Positions 1 to 5,763 of a stretch of 7,927 nt of DNA are shown here, piece by piece (the stretch's first letter is position 1; every line of letters begins with the position of its first letter). The position numbers and the translations under genes are program-made. Origin of the DNA: Planctomycetota bacterium (GTDB lineage: Bacteria; Planctomycetota; MHYJ01; WSZJ01; JACPWG01); contig JACRIP010000050.1 in the NCBI GenBank assembly GCA_016220045.1, positions 1 through 7,927 on the forward strand, given 5' to 3'. The notes beneath the pieces were generated by a model that saw only the letters and a program-made list of their open reading frames with translations, was not told the DNA's origin and ran no database searches.

Positions 1-135
1 GCCAAAACCGCAGGTAGGCGGACCTCCGTTTGTAGTCCCGGGCTTCAGCCCGGCCGCCCGCCGCTGTTGCCGGCGGCCGGGCTAAAGCCCGGGACTACAA
101 GCCGGTCAGCGTGGCTCCGAACCCATGGTTTTGGC
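1..135. repeat. Nested inverted-repeat element, REP/MITE-like
   Basis: Positions 31-58 and 72-99 are inverted copies matching at 27 of 28 positions (mismatch at 46), with a 13-nt loop at 59-71. The arms contain GTAGTCCCGGGCT and its complement. A second, outer inverted repeat pairs GCCAAAACC (1-9) with GGTTTTGGC (127-135). It may continue beyond the left window edge. The element lies just past the stop codon of the secreted-protein gene. Palindromes of this general type recur as dispersed repeats in many environmental bacterial genomes (from memory). Some REP-like elements are mobilised by IS200/IS605-related (RAYT) transposases, but no transposase is visible here. The hairpin may also help end transcription from the minus strand, although no T-run follows it. 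Confidence 0.7.
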
Positions 136-147
136 GTAGACGGGACA

Positions 148-843
148 CTAGTCGCCGATCACCATCACCACCGGCAGGTCGGCGGCGAGGGTCTCGCGCT
201 TGACGGTCGTCCGTCCGTCGCGCGTCACGCGGACGACGTAGCGCACCAGGTCGCGCTTGCGCACCGCGCACTGCTCTACGGCGAACCCCTCGGTCTCGGC
301 GCGGGTCGCCGGCGGCGCGAGCTTTTTCGCGAGTTCCGCACGCGCCTTCGCGAGCGCGGCGGCGCGATCCGGGTCGTCCTTGCGCTCGGGCAGGAAGGGC
401 ACATCGGCGACATTGGCGACCAGCCAGAAGGCGCCGCCCTCGGTCACGCCCAGCAGCCACTGCACGTAACGCAGCGCCGCGTCCGCGTCCGCCGGCGCAG
501 GCTTCAGCTCGGCCTGCATGCGCTCGACTTCGGCCGCGCCGAGCGTCAGCCGATAGAGCGCGCCGCCGGTCGCGCGCACGAAGCGCATCACATGGGGGTG
601 ATTCGGGTGGCGCACCGTGACCTTGAGGTAGGCCGCGCCGCCCAGGAAATCCGGCCGGCTCTCGTCGATCGTCGCCGGGTACGCGGCAATCAACGCCGCT
701 TCGTCGGCGCCGAGCTTCTTCAGTTCCGCGACCAGTTCCGCCGTCGTCATGGCCTCCGCCCGGCCGGCCGTGAACAGGCCCGCCGCAAGAAAGAGAAGCT
801 GAATGAACGGGCGAACGCCCGATGGCCTATGAAAAGAACCCAT
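148..843 (-). CDS. Secreted protein of unknown function
   Basis: A 231-residue protein that I do not recognise. The open frame extends upstream to 1005, but the ATG at 843 is preferred for two reasons. It has a good Shine-Dalgarno AGGAG at 851-855 (7-nt spacer), and it places a signal peptide at the N-terminus. That peptide has basic residues in the first 11 positions, a hydrophobic stretch LLFLAAGLF (about 16-24) and a likely signal peptidase I site after AEA (29-31). The mature part is about 200 residues, soluble in appearance and rich in A, R and E. It begins with a helical segment (TTAELVAELKKLGADEAAL) and ends in a basic, beta-like stretch (VRYVVRVTRDGRTTVKRE). One cysteine is seen near RAETEGFAVEQC. 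There is no lipobox, no transmembrane segment after the signal and no catalytic motif. The gene follows a 311-nt spacer after the pilin-metallopeptidase gene, so it is probably its own transcript. Periplasmic or extracellular location is inferred. Confidence 0.72.
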   Translation of the reverse strand: MGSFHRPSGVRPFIQLLFLAAGLFTAGRAEAMTTAELVAELKKLGADEAALIAAYPATIDESRPDFLGGAAYLKVTVRHPNHPHVMRFVRATGGALYRLTLGAAEVERMQAELKPAPADADAALRYVQWLLGVTEGGAFWLVANVADVPFLPERKDDPDRAAALAKARAELAKKLAPPATRAETEGFAVEQCAVRKRDLVRYVVRVTRDGRTTVKRETLAADLPVVMVIGD

Positions 844-850
844 GTGGCAT

Positions 851-855
851 CTCCT
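851..855 (-). promoter_or_regulatory. Shine-Dalgarno AGGAG of the secreted-protein gene
   Basis: AGGAG on the minus strand, 7 nt before the ATG at 843. It supports this start over the upstream in-frame ATG at 1005, which would add 54 residues that look non-coding and overlap the repeat arrays. Confidence 0.7.
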
Positions 856-894
856 GTTCGTGAGCGGGTGGCGGCCCGTGGTTGAGGTGGCAGA

Positions 895-926
895 GCCGAT
901 TGTCTCACTGTCGCATTGTCTCATTG
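895..926. repeat. Degenerate octamer tandem array (left copy)
   Basis: Three clear 8-nt units, TCTCACTG, TCGCATTG and TCTCATTG (903-926), plus a degenerate first unit GCCGATTG (895-902). Read on the minus strand the unit is CAATGRGA, the same consensus as the array at 1043-1074, so the two are inverted copies. Confidence 0.7.
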
Positions 927-942
927 GATTCCGGAGGCGGAG

Positions 943-1028
943 TGGGCGTACCGATCCAAGTTCTCGGGTAGGCCCCCGGGTGACGCACTCCGGTGCAGGA
1001 TTCAATGCCGTTCGCTCCGGTACGCCCA
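943..1028. repeat. 11-bp perfect inverted repeat inside the paired arrays
   Basis: TGGGCGTACCG at 943-953 is the exact reverse complement of 1018-1028, with 64 nt between. It is nested inside the inverted octamer arrays, so the whole 895-1082 stretch could fold into one extended stem. A small GCAC/GTGC hairpin at 985-996 lies in the interior. Confidence 0.65.
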
Positions 1029-1042
1029 GGTGGCGTCACGAC

Positions 1043-1074
1043 GTCAATGGGACAATGGGACATTGGGACAGTGA
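1043..1074. repeat. Degenerate octamer tandem array (right copy)
   Basis: Four 8-nt units, GTCAATGG, GACAATGG, GACATTGG and GACAGTGA, followed by a decayed unit at 1075-1082. The consensus is CAATGRGA in shifted phase. Positions 1052-1081 are complementary to 898-927 at about 25 of 30 positions. The best stretch is 898-910 against 1069-1081 (12 of 13). Confidence 0.7.
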
Positions 1075-1154
1075 GACCATCCACCGGAGTTGGTCGCTCG
1101 CGCGCCGTGTGGTCGCCGGTCTCTGGACGCCGCGCTCGAATCGGCCCCTACCCG

Positions 1155-2018
1155 TCACGGGTGCGCCCCGTCCCAGGCGGAGCCGTAGTAGGTGGGGTAG
1201 GTCGCACCCGTGTTGCTGGTGGTGAAGGTGCCGTCGTCGAAATCCCGGCGCACGGCGGCGCGCCCGGCCGCGCGCCCCGCGGTCTCCAGTTGCGCGGGGG
1301 TCGCACCCGGATTGGCGGCCCGGAGATCGGCGACCGCCCGCGCGTAGGCGGCATTGTAATCGCCCTCGCCGGGAAAGGTCGCGGTCACCGGCCGGCCGCG
1401 CGCGAGCAGCGCATTCTTGAGCTCGATCGACGCCACCGTGCCGACCGTCTCCTCCTCGATCATCTTGTTGACGTAGTCGGCGCGCGTGTCGGTCGCGATG
1501 TTCGCGCCCACCCCCTCCTTGTCGTAGCGGGCGTGATTCGCCTCGTGGATCAGGGTGAGCGCGATGTCCTCGGCCGAGCCGTCGGTGTTGAGCGTGACCG
1601 AACTGCTGCCGCTGCTGTAGTAGGAGCCGTCGCCGCTCGCGGAAACGACGGAGACGCCGTGGGCGTCGAGGTAGGCCAGGATGGTGCGTCCGTCGGGGAA
1701 AGAGTTGAGGAGCGCGCGCGCCGCGGCGAGTCGTTCGGCGGCCGTCGTGGGCGGTTCGATGCCCGGCGTCGAGCCGGGTCCCCCCCGCCCGTCGAACGAG
1801 TAGTCGCTGATCGACGTGTACTGGCCGGGCATCGCCGCGGGCGCAGGCGCGACCTCGCCGGTCCCGAGCGCGCTGCTCGAACGCTGGAAGAGCGCGGCGA
1901 TCTGGCGCCCGAACATCGTGGTGACGAGCATCAGCGCGATCGCCACGATGGAGACGATGAGCGCGTACTCCGTCATCGCCGTGCCGCGCCGACTCCCGGC
2001 GCCAAGCGGCTTCTGCAT
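1155..2018 (-). CDS. Flp-type prepilin fused to HEXXH metallopeptidase-like domain
   Basis: A 287-residue protein. The ATG at 2018 is chosen over the ATG at 2084 because GGAGGG (2027-2032) precedes it by 8 nt and it leaves a short basic prepilin leader. Residues 1-12 are the leader (K3, R10, R11) ending in Gly12. The next residues are TAMTEYALIVSIVAIALM, so there is Glu at mature position +5, Tyr at +6 and a hydrophobic helix to about residue 36. This is the G/XXXXEY site and N-terminal helix of Flp (type IVb, Tad system) pilins, which are usually only 50-80 residues long. Here a linker (about 48-95) leads to a C-terminal domain with LIHEANHARY. HEANH at 158-162 matches the HEXXH zinc-protease signature, and EEE at 188-190 offers a candidate third zinc ligand. 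The C-terminus has a Ser/Thr/Tyr-rich tail. A membrane- or pilus-anchored zinc peptidase is inferred, and activity is unproven. No tad assembly or prepilin peptidase gene is in the window. Confidence 0.8.
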   Translation of the reverse strand: MQKPLGAGSRRGTAMTEYALIVSIVAIALMLVTTMFGRQIAALFQRSSSALGTGEVAPAPAAMPGQYTSISDYSFDGRGGPGSTPGIEPPTTAAERLAAARALLNSFPDGRTILAYLDAHGVSVVSASGDGSYYSSGSSSVTLNTDGSAEDIALTLIHEANHARYDKEGVGANIATDTRADYVNKMIEEETVGTVASIELKNALLARGRPVTATFPGEGDYNAAYARAVADLRAANPGATPAQLETAGRAAGRAAVRRDFDDGTFTTSNTGATYPTYYGSAWDGAHP

Positions 2019-2026
2019 TCCCAAGT

Positions 2027-2032
2027 CCCTCC
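2027..2032 (-). promoter_or_regulatory. Shine-Dalgarno GGAGGG of the pilin-metallopeptidase gene
   Basis: GGAGGG on the minus strand, 8 nt before the ATG at 2018. It decides the start in favour of the 12-residue prepilin leader over a 22-residue-longer form. Confidence 0.7.
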
Positions 2033-2052
2033 GGCAAGGTCCGATCCCGTGC

Positions 2053-2101
2053 GGCGCGGTCATTCTACATTCTTCACTCTGCATTCCACAATGGCGCGGT
2101 C
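2053..2101. repeat. Heptamer tandem array bracketed by a 9-bp direct repeat
   Basis: Four 7-nt units at 2061-2088 (CATTCTA, CATTCTT, CACTCTG, CATTCCA) form an AT-richer island in the 107-nt spacer between the zinc-ribbon SDR and pilin-metallopeptidase genes. The direct repeat GGCGCGGTC occurs at 2053-2061 and again at 2093-2101, immediately outside the array. This arrangement resembles a target-site duplication or a slippage product. Confidence 0.65.
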
Positions 2102-2125
2102 TCCTCCCACTCCGGCCGCCGGCGG

Positions 2126-3244
2126 CTACACCAGCCCCTTCTTCGCCATCTCCCGGTGCGCCTTCGCGAAGCCGTCTCGGGCAGTTACCGTATCGCTCCA
2201 GGCGATCAACTCGCGCATCCCCTCCTCGAAGGAGACCCGGGGCGTCCAGCCGAGCAGGGTCTGCGCGCGGGTCAGGTCAGGGTAGCAGTGGCGGACGTCG
2301 CCCTTGCGGAACGCGCCGGTGATCGTGGGCGCGAAGGTCTTGCCGAGCAGTTTCAGGATGGACTCGGCCATGCCGGCGACGGGCAACGGGACGCCGGTGC
2401 CGATGTTGATCGCCCGGTGATCGGCGGCATCGCGCACGACCGCGAGGCGGCAGGCTTCGGCGACGTCGTGGACCGAGACGAAGTCGCGGGTCTGCTTGCC
2501 GTCCTCGTAGACCACCGGGGGATGATCGTTTTTGGCGCGGCTGAGGAAGATGGCGGCGACGCCGGTGTAGGGATTGGAGAGGGACTGGCGCGGGCCGTAG
2601 ACGTTGAAGAAGCGGAGGGCGACGGCGGGGAGGTCGTAGGTCCGGCCGAAGTTCAGGACCAGGGCTTCCTGGTTGGCCTTGGTGATGGCGTAGGTGGAGT
2701 TCTCGTGGTAGGGCTGGTCCTCGGCGGTGGGCGCAGGCGAGAGCGGTCCGGCGCAGCGCGGGCAGCGGGGCTCCCAGCGGCCGGGTCCGACCTCCGCGGG
2801 CGGCCGCAGGGCGGGCCGGACCAGGCCGCAGGCGGCGCAGCGGTAGGCGCCTTCGCCGTAGGAGGACATCGAGGCGGCGACGAGGAGCTTGCGCACGCGG
2901 TGCTTGCCGTTGGCGAGGCAGTCGAGCAGGGTGGCGGTGCCCAGCTCGTTCACCTCCACGTAGCGCCGGATCTCATACTGGGATTGCCCGACCCCGACGG
3001 CGGCCGCGAGATGGATCACCACGTCGATGCGGGCGAGGGCCTTGCGCACGGCCTCGCGGTTGCGGATATCGCCCCGGAGCAGGCGCGCGTCGCGGGCGAG
3101 GTAGGCGGGGCGGACGCGCCGGCCATGCACCTGCGGGTCGAGCGTGTCGAAGACGGTCACGTCGAAGCCGTCGGCGAGCAGGCGGTCTGCGACGTGCGAG
3201 CCGATGAACCCGGCGCCGCCCGTGATCAACACCCGTTCGCGCAT
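2126..3244 (-). CDS. Extended SDR nucleotide-sugar epimerase with Cys4 insert (dTDP-L-rhamnose 4-epimerase-like)
   Basis: A 372-residue NAD-dependent epimerase/dehydratase of the extended SDR family. The N-terminal Rossmann motif TGGAGFIG is at 8-15, D60 lies in the conserved GDI, and the active-site segment is YAITK (Y185, K189) with upstream Ser in AASMSSYG. RFFNVYGPRQSLSNPYTGV (211-229) and the C-terminal substrate-binding half are typical. Between the SSYG and YAITK segments there is an insert with CAAC (C136, C139) and CPRC (C161, C164), a likely structural zinc ribbon. As I recall, this insert and the SNPYTG segment are shared with the WbiB-type enzymes that convert dTDP-L-rhamnose to dTDP-6-deoxy-L-talose, so that activity is the best guess. 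UDP-glucose 4-epimerase or another hexose epimerase is possible. The start is supported by AAGGAT 7 nt upstream (3251-3256). It sits 28 nt after the paratose-epimerase-like gene and closes the tight SDR/GT group. Confidence 0.85.
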   Translation of the reverse strand: MRERVLITGGAGFIGSHVADRLLADGFDVTVFDTLDPQVHGRRVRPAYLARDARLLRGDIRNREAVRKALARIDVVIHLAAAVGVGQSQYEIRRYVEVNELGTATLLDCLANGKHRVRKLLVAASMSSYGEGAYRCAACGLVRPALRPPAEVGPGRWEPRCPRCAGPLSPAPTAEDQPYHENSTYAITKANQEALVLNFGRTYDLPAVALRFFNVYGPRQSLSNPYTGVAAIFLSRAKNDHPPVVYEDGKQTRDFVSVHDVAEACRLAVVRDAADHRAINIGTGVPLPVAGMAESILKLLGKTFAPTITGAFRKGDVRHCYPDLTRAQTLLGWTPRVSFEEGMRELIAWSDTVTARDGFAKAHREMAKKGLV

Positions 3245-3272
3245 CGATCGATCCTTATTCCGTTAAACGACG

Positions 3273-4316
3273 TTAGACGCCGGCGAAAATGACGTCGAGC
3301 TGCGGGCGGAGCCAGTCGACGAGGCGCGCGACGCCGTCCGCGACGCCGATTTTCGGGGACCAGCCGAATTCCTTCCGCGCGCGGGCGATGTCGCAGCAGA
3401 AGAACTTCTGGTCGCCGATGCGCCAATCGCCGAAGCGGCAGGCCACCGGCCGGCCGAGCAGGCGTTCGAGGAGGGCGATGAGCTCGAGCAGGGAGAGGGT
3501 GTTCTGCGGGCCGCCGCCGATGTTGTAGACGCGGCCGGCGGCGCGGTCGATGTGCGCGGCGCACGCGAGGTAGGCGTCGACCAGGTCATCCACGTAGAGC
3601 ACGTCGCGCACCTGCTTGCCGTCGCCGAAGATCGTGACCGGCCGGCCGGCGAGGGCGCAGGCGGAGATCCAGGCGAGCCAGCCCTGGTCCTCGGTCCCGA
3701 ACTGGCGGTTGCCGTAGATGCAGGACTGGCGGAAGGAGACGGTGGGCAGGCCGAAGGAGCGGTGGTAGTCGCGCACGTACTGGTCGGCGGCGCCCTTGGA
3801 GCAGCCGTAGGGCGAGTGGAAGTCGAGGGGGTAGGTCTCGGGGATGCCGCGCGTGTAGTTGAGCGGCCGGTAGCGGGTGCGGCCGGCGCGGACGCGCAGA
3901 TCGGGCATTTCCCCGAATACCTTGTTGGTCGACGCGTAGATGAGGGTCGGGCGGCGCCCGCCGGCGCGCGCGGCCTCGAGCAGGTTGAAGGTGCCGAGGG
4001 CGTTGATCTCGAAATCGAGGCGCGGGTCGCGGACCGAGGTGGTGACGGCGACCTGGGCGGCGAGGTGGAAGACGGCGTCGATGGGGAGTGCGGCGCGCCC
4101 GGCGAAGAGTTTGCGCACGGCGGCAGGGTCGCGCAGGTCGGCGCGCACGACGCGCAGGCGGCGACCGGCGCCGGCCGCGCGCAGCCAGGCGACGTTGCGC
4201 TCCGCGCCGCGGCGCGCGAGCGAGTCGAAGAGCACGACGTCGTCGCCGCGCTCGAGCAGCCGGTGGACGAGGTTGGCGCCGATGAAGCCGGCCCCGCCGG
4301 TGACCAGGGCGAACAT
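3273..4316 (-). CDS. CDP-paratose 2-epimerase-like SDR
   Basis: A 347-residue extended SDR. The NAD-binding motif TGGAGFIG is at 6-13, the HLAAQ segment at 84-88, and Ser/Thr at 129-130 precedes NKVFG. The catalytic YGCSK has Y170 and K174. STNKVFG, the long insert before PYGCSKGAADQYV, SCIYGNRQFGTEDQGW and the FGDGKQVRDVLYVDDLV segment match the CDP-paratose/CDP-tyvelose 2-epimerase (RfbE/TyvE) group rather than GalE. That group inverts C2 of a CDP-3,6-dideoxyhexose, but many members occur in bacteria with no known tyvelose. No CDP-glucose dehydratase or paratose synthase is in the window, so the real substrate is open. GGAGAG lies 4 nt before the ATG. The gene starts 12 nt after the methyltransferase-glycosyltransferase stop, which implies a shared mRNA and probably translational coupling. 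Confidence 0.85.
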   Translation of the reverse strand: MFALVTGGAGFIGANLVHRLLERGDDVVLFDSLARRGAERNVAWLRAAGAGRRLRVVRADLRDPAAVRKLFAGRAALPIDAVFHLAAQVAVTTSVRDPRLDFEINALGTFNLLEAARAGGRRPTLIYASTNKVFGEMPDLRVRAGRTRYRPLNYTRGIPETYPLDFHSPYGCSKGAADQYVRDYHRSFGLPTVSFRQSCIYGNRQFGTEDQGWLAWISACALAGRPVTIFGDGKQVRDVLYVDDLVDAYLACAAHIDRAAGRVYNIGGGPQNTLSLLELIALLERLLGRPVACRFGDWRIGDQKFFCCDIARARKEFGWSPKIGVADGVARLVDWLRPQLDVIFAGV

Positions 4317-4328
4317 GCATCTCTCCAG

Positions 4329-5726
4329 CTACGGTAGGATACGGAGTCCGTGGAGGCACACCTTGAGCAGCTTCCAGCCGTGCTTCCACGCCTTCATCTT
4401 GGATTCGCCGGCCGTGCGCGCCTGGTAGTGGACCGGCAGCTCGGCCATGCGCAGCCGGAGCTTGGAGGCGCCGAAGAGCAGGTCGAAATCGCCCCAGGAG
4501 GTGTCGCTCCAGGGGATGTCGGGCAGGTCGCGCCGCAGGAAAGCCTTGGTGCCGCACAGGGTGTCGGTGTTGCGCTGCTCCATGATGAGGGAGAGGATGA
4601 TGCCGAACATCTTGTTGCCGAAGAAATTGAGGAGTTTCATGGCGGCATCGGCCATCGGGTAGACCATGCGGGTGCCGTTGACGAACTCGGCGGCGCCGTG
4701 GTCGATGGCGGCAAAGAAGCGGGGCAGCTCCTCGGGCATCACGGCCATGTCGGCGTCGAGGATCATGACCACGTCCCCGGTGGCGGCGCGGAACCCCTGC
4801 TGTACGGCGTAGCCCTTACCGCGGTTCGGGGCGTAGGAGACGACGCGCACGCGCGGGTCGGTCTCGGCCTCGCGGCGCGCCAGCTCGGCGGTGCGGTCGC
4901 CGGAGCCGTCGTCCACGATGAGGATTTCGGTGCGCGTGCCCATCGTCGGCGTGCGGCGGATCGCCGCCTGGACGTTCCCCTCCTCGTTGTAGCAGGGAAT
5001 GACGACGGAGCAGGAGTAGCCGCGCGACGCGACGGTGCGGGAAAGCGGGCGGGCGACCAGGAACTGCCGCCAGCCGAGGTTGCGCAGCCCGGGCAGGCGC
5101 GGGAGCACCTTGTTGAGGACGCCCGACAGCAGGGGAACGTACTTCGGCAGGGCGACGCGATACCCGGAGGCGTAGACTTCGAAATCGAGCAGGCGCATCA
5201 GCCCGGCGACGTCGTTGATCGTGACCATGTTGCGGCGGGTGTCGGGGATGCGCAGTCCGCCGCGGTTGGCAAGGCGCAGCGCGAACTCCCACAGGGGGTT
5301 CTCCGAGGTGACGAGGATGCGCGTGTCGGGCGTGCAGTAGGAATGGATGCGCTCGAAGACCGGCCACAGGTCTTCGACGTAGTCGAGGAGGGAGTTGAGG
5401 ATCACGAAGTCGAAGGGCTGGTCGGAAGCGAACTCCTCGGCGGCGGCGACCTCGAAGCGCAGGGCCGGGTCGGGGTGGAGGCGACGGGCGACCTCGATCA
5501 TGCGCGGGCTGATGTCGATGCCGACCCCGCGTGCGGGGCGGGTGGAGGCGAGGACGGAGCCGGTGGCGCAGCCGAGCTCGAGGACGGAGCGTCCGGGCGG
5601 GACGGCGCCGCGGACGAAGGCTTCGAGCTCTTCGTGATAGTAGGCATTGCGGCGCTTGAGGCGGTCGTAGTCCTCGGCGAGGGCGTCGAAGTGCCCGGCG
5701 ACGCGGTCACGGAATTCCGAGCGCAT
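4329..5726 (-). CDS. Fused SAM methyltransferase / GT2 glycosyltransferase
   Basis: A 465-residue two-domain protein. Residues 1-230 form a class I SAM-dependent methyltransferase, with motif I VLELGCATGSVL (48-59), the acidic end of beta-2 at GVGIDIS (D71), and FDFVILNSLLDYVED (105-119) as motif IV and following. Residues 236-465 form a family 2 glycosyltransferase of the dolichyl-phosphate-mannose-synthase type. It has SVVIPCYNEEGN (240-251), VDDGSGDRT (271-279), the metal-binding DAD (324-326), an NTDTLCGTKAF acceptor-side segment (386-396) and RTAGESKM (437-444). There is no C-terminal membrane anchor. The GT half should use a nucleotide sugar from the adjacent epimerases and a polyprenyl phosphate or lipid-linked acceptor. 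The methyltransferase target is unknown. ATG at 5726 is chosen because GGAG lies 9 nt upstream and the longer open frame to 5900 overlaps the preceding gene with low-complexity residues. Confidence 0.88.
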   Translation of the reverse strand: MRSEFRDRVAGHFDALAEDYDRLKRRNAYYHEELEAFVRGAVPPGRSVLELGCATGSVLASTRPARGVGIDISPRMIEVARRLHPDPALRFEVAAAEEFASDQPFDFVILNSLLDYVEDLWPVFERIHSYCTPDTRILVTSENPLWEFALRLANRGGLRIPDTRRNMVTINDVAGLMRLLDFEVYASGYRVALPKYVPLLSGVLNKVLPRLPGLRNLGWRQFLVARPLSRTVASRGYSCSVVIPCYNEEGNVQAAIRRTPTMGTRTEILIVDDGSGDRTAELARREAETDPRVRVVSYAPNRGKGYAVQQGFRAATGDVVMILDADMAVMPEELPRFFAAIDHGAAEFVNGTRMVYPMADAAMKLLNFFGNKMFGIILSLIMEQRNTDTLCGTKAFLRRDLPDIPWSDTSWGDFDLLFGASKLRLRMAELPVHYQARTAGESKMKAWKHGWKLLKVCLHGLRILP

Positions 5727-5735
5727 GGCGAAGAT

Positions 5736-5739
5736 CTCC
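5736..5739 (-). promoter_or_regulatory. Shine-Dalgarno GGAG of the methyltransferase-GT gene
   Basis: GGAG on the minus strand, 9 nt before the ATG at 5726, in the 37-nt gap after the upstream SDR gene. It rules against the 58-residue N-terminal extension. Confidence 0.6.
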
Positions 5740-5763
5740 GGGCCGTGAGGCAAGGGGCCGGGG

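Larger units (their letters stand above)
844..1154. other. 311-nt intergenic leader with paired repeats
   Basis: This spacer lies between the stop of the pilin-metallopeptidase gene and the start of the secreted-protein gene. It contains two octamer tandem arrays (895-926 and 1043-1074) in inverted orientation. Between them is an 11-bp perfect inverted repeat, TGGGCGTACCG (943-953) with its complement at 1018-1028. A competing 7-bp pair is GTGACGC (980-986) with GCGTCAC (1033-1039). I see no convincing protein-coding content and no clear -35/-10 promoter. A promoter and 5' leader for the secreted-protein gene should lie here. Confidence 0.6.

Noticed and set aside
31..99. Intrinsic (rho-independent) terminator
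   Set aside because: The stem is strong, but no T-rich tract follows on either strand. A repeat element explains it better, although some effect on transcription is possible.
895..1082. CRISPR-like array
   Set aside because: Units are only 8 nt, contiguous and without spacers, and no cas gene is present.
2115..2126. 12-bp perfect palindrome GCCGCCGGCGGC at the end of the zinc-ribbon SDR gene
   Set aside because: It has no loop and no T-run, and it partly overlaps the stop codon. It is expected by chance in such GC-rich DNA.
993..2285. Plus-strand open frame of 430 codons spanning the pilin gene and two spacers
   Set aside because: It runs through spacer repeats and opposite the pilin-metallopeptidase gene. 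It is arginine/glycine-rich and lacks any family signature.
2156..3292. Plus-strand open frame (378 codons) opposite the zinc-ribbon SDR gene
   Set aside because: Same reason: mirror of a well-supported SDR, glycine/valine-rich, no recognisable domain.
3552..4337. Plus-strand open frame opposite the paratose-epimerase-like gene
   Set aside because: Antisense shadow of a conserved enzyme, with no domain or convincing ribosome site.
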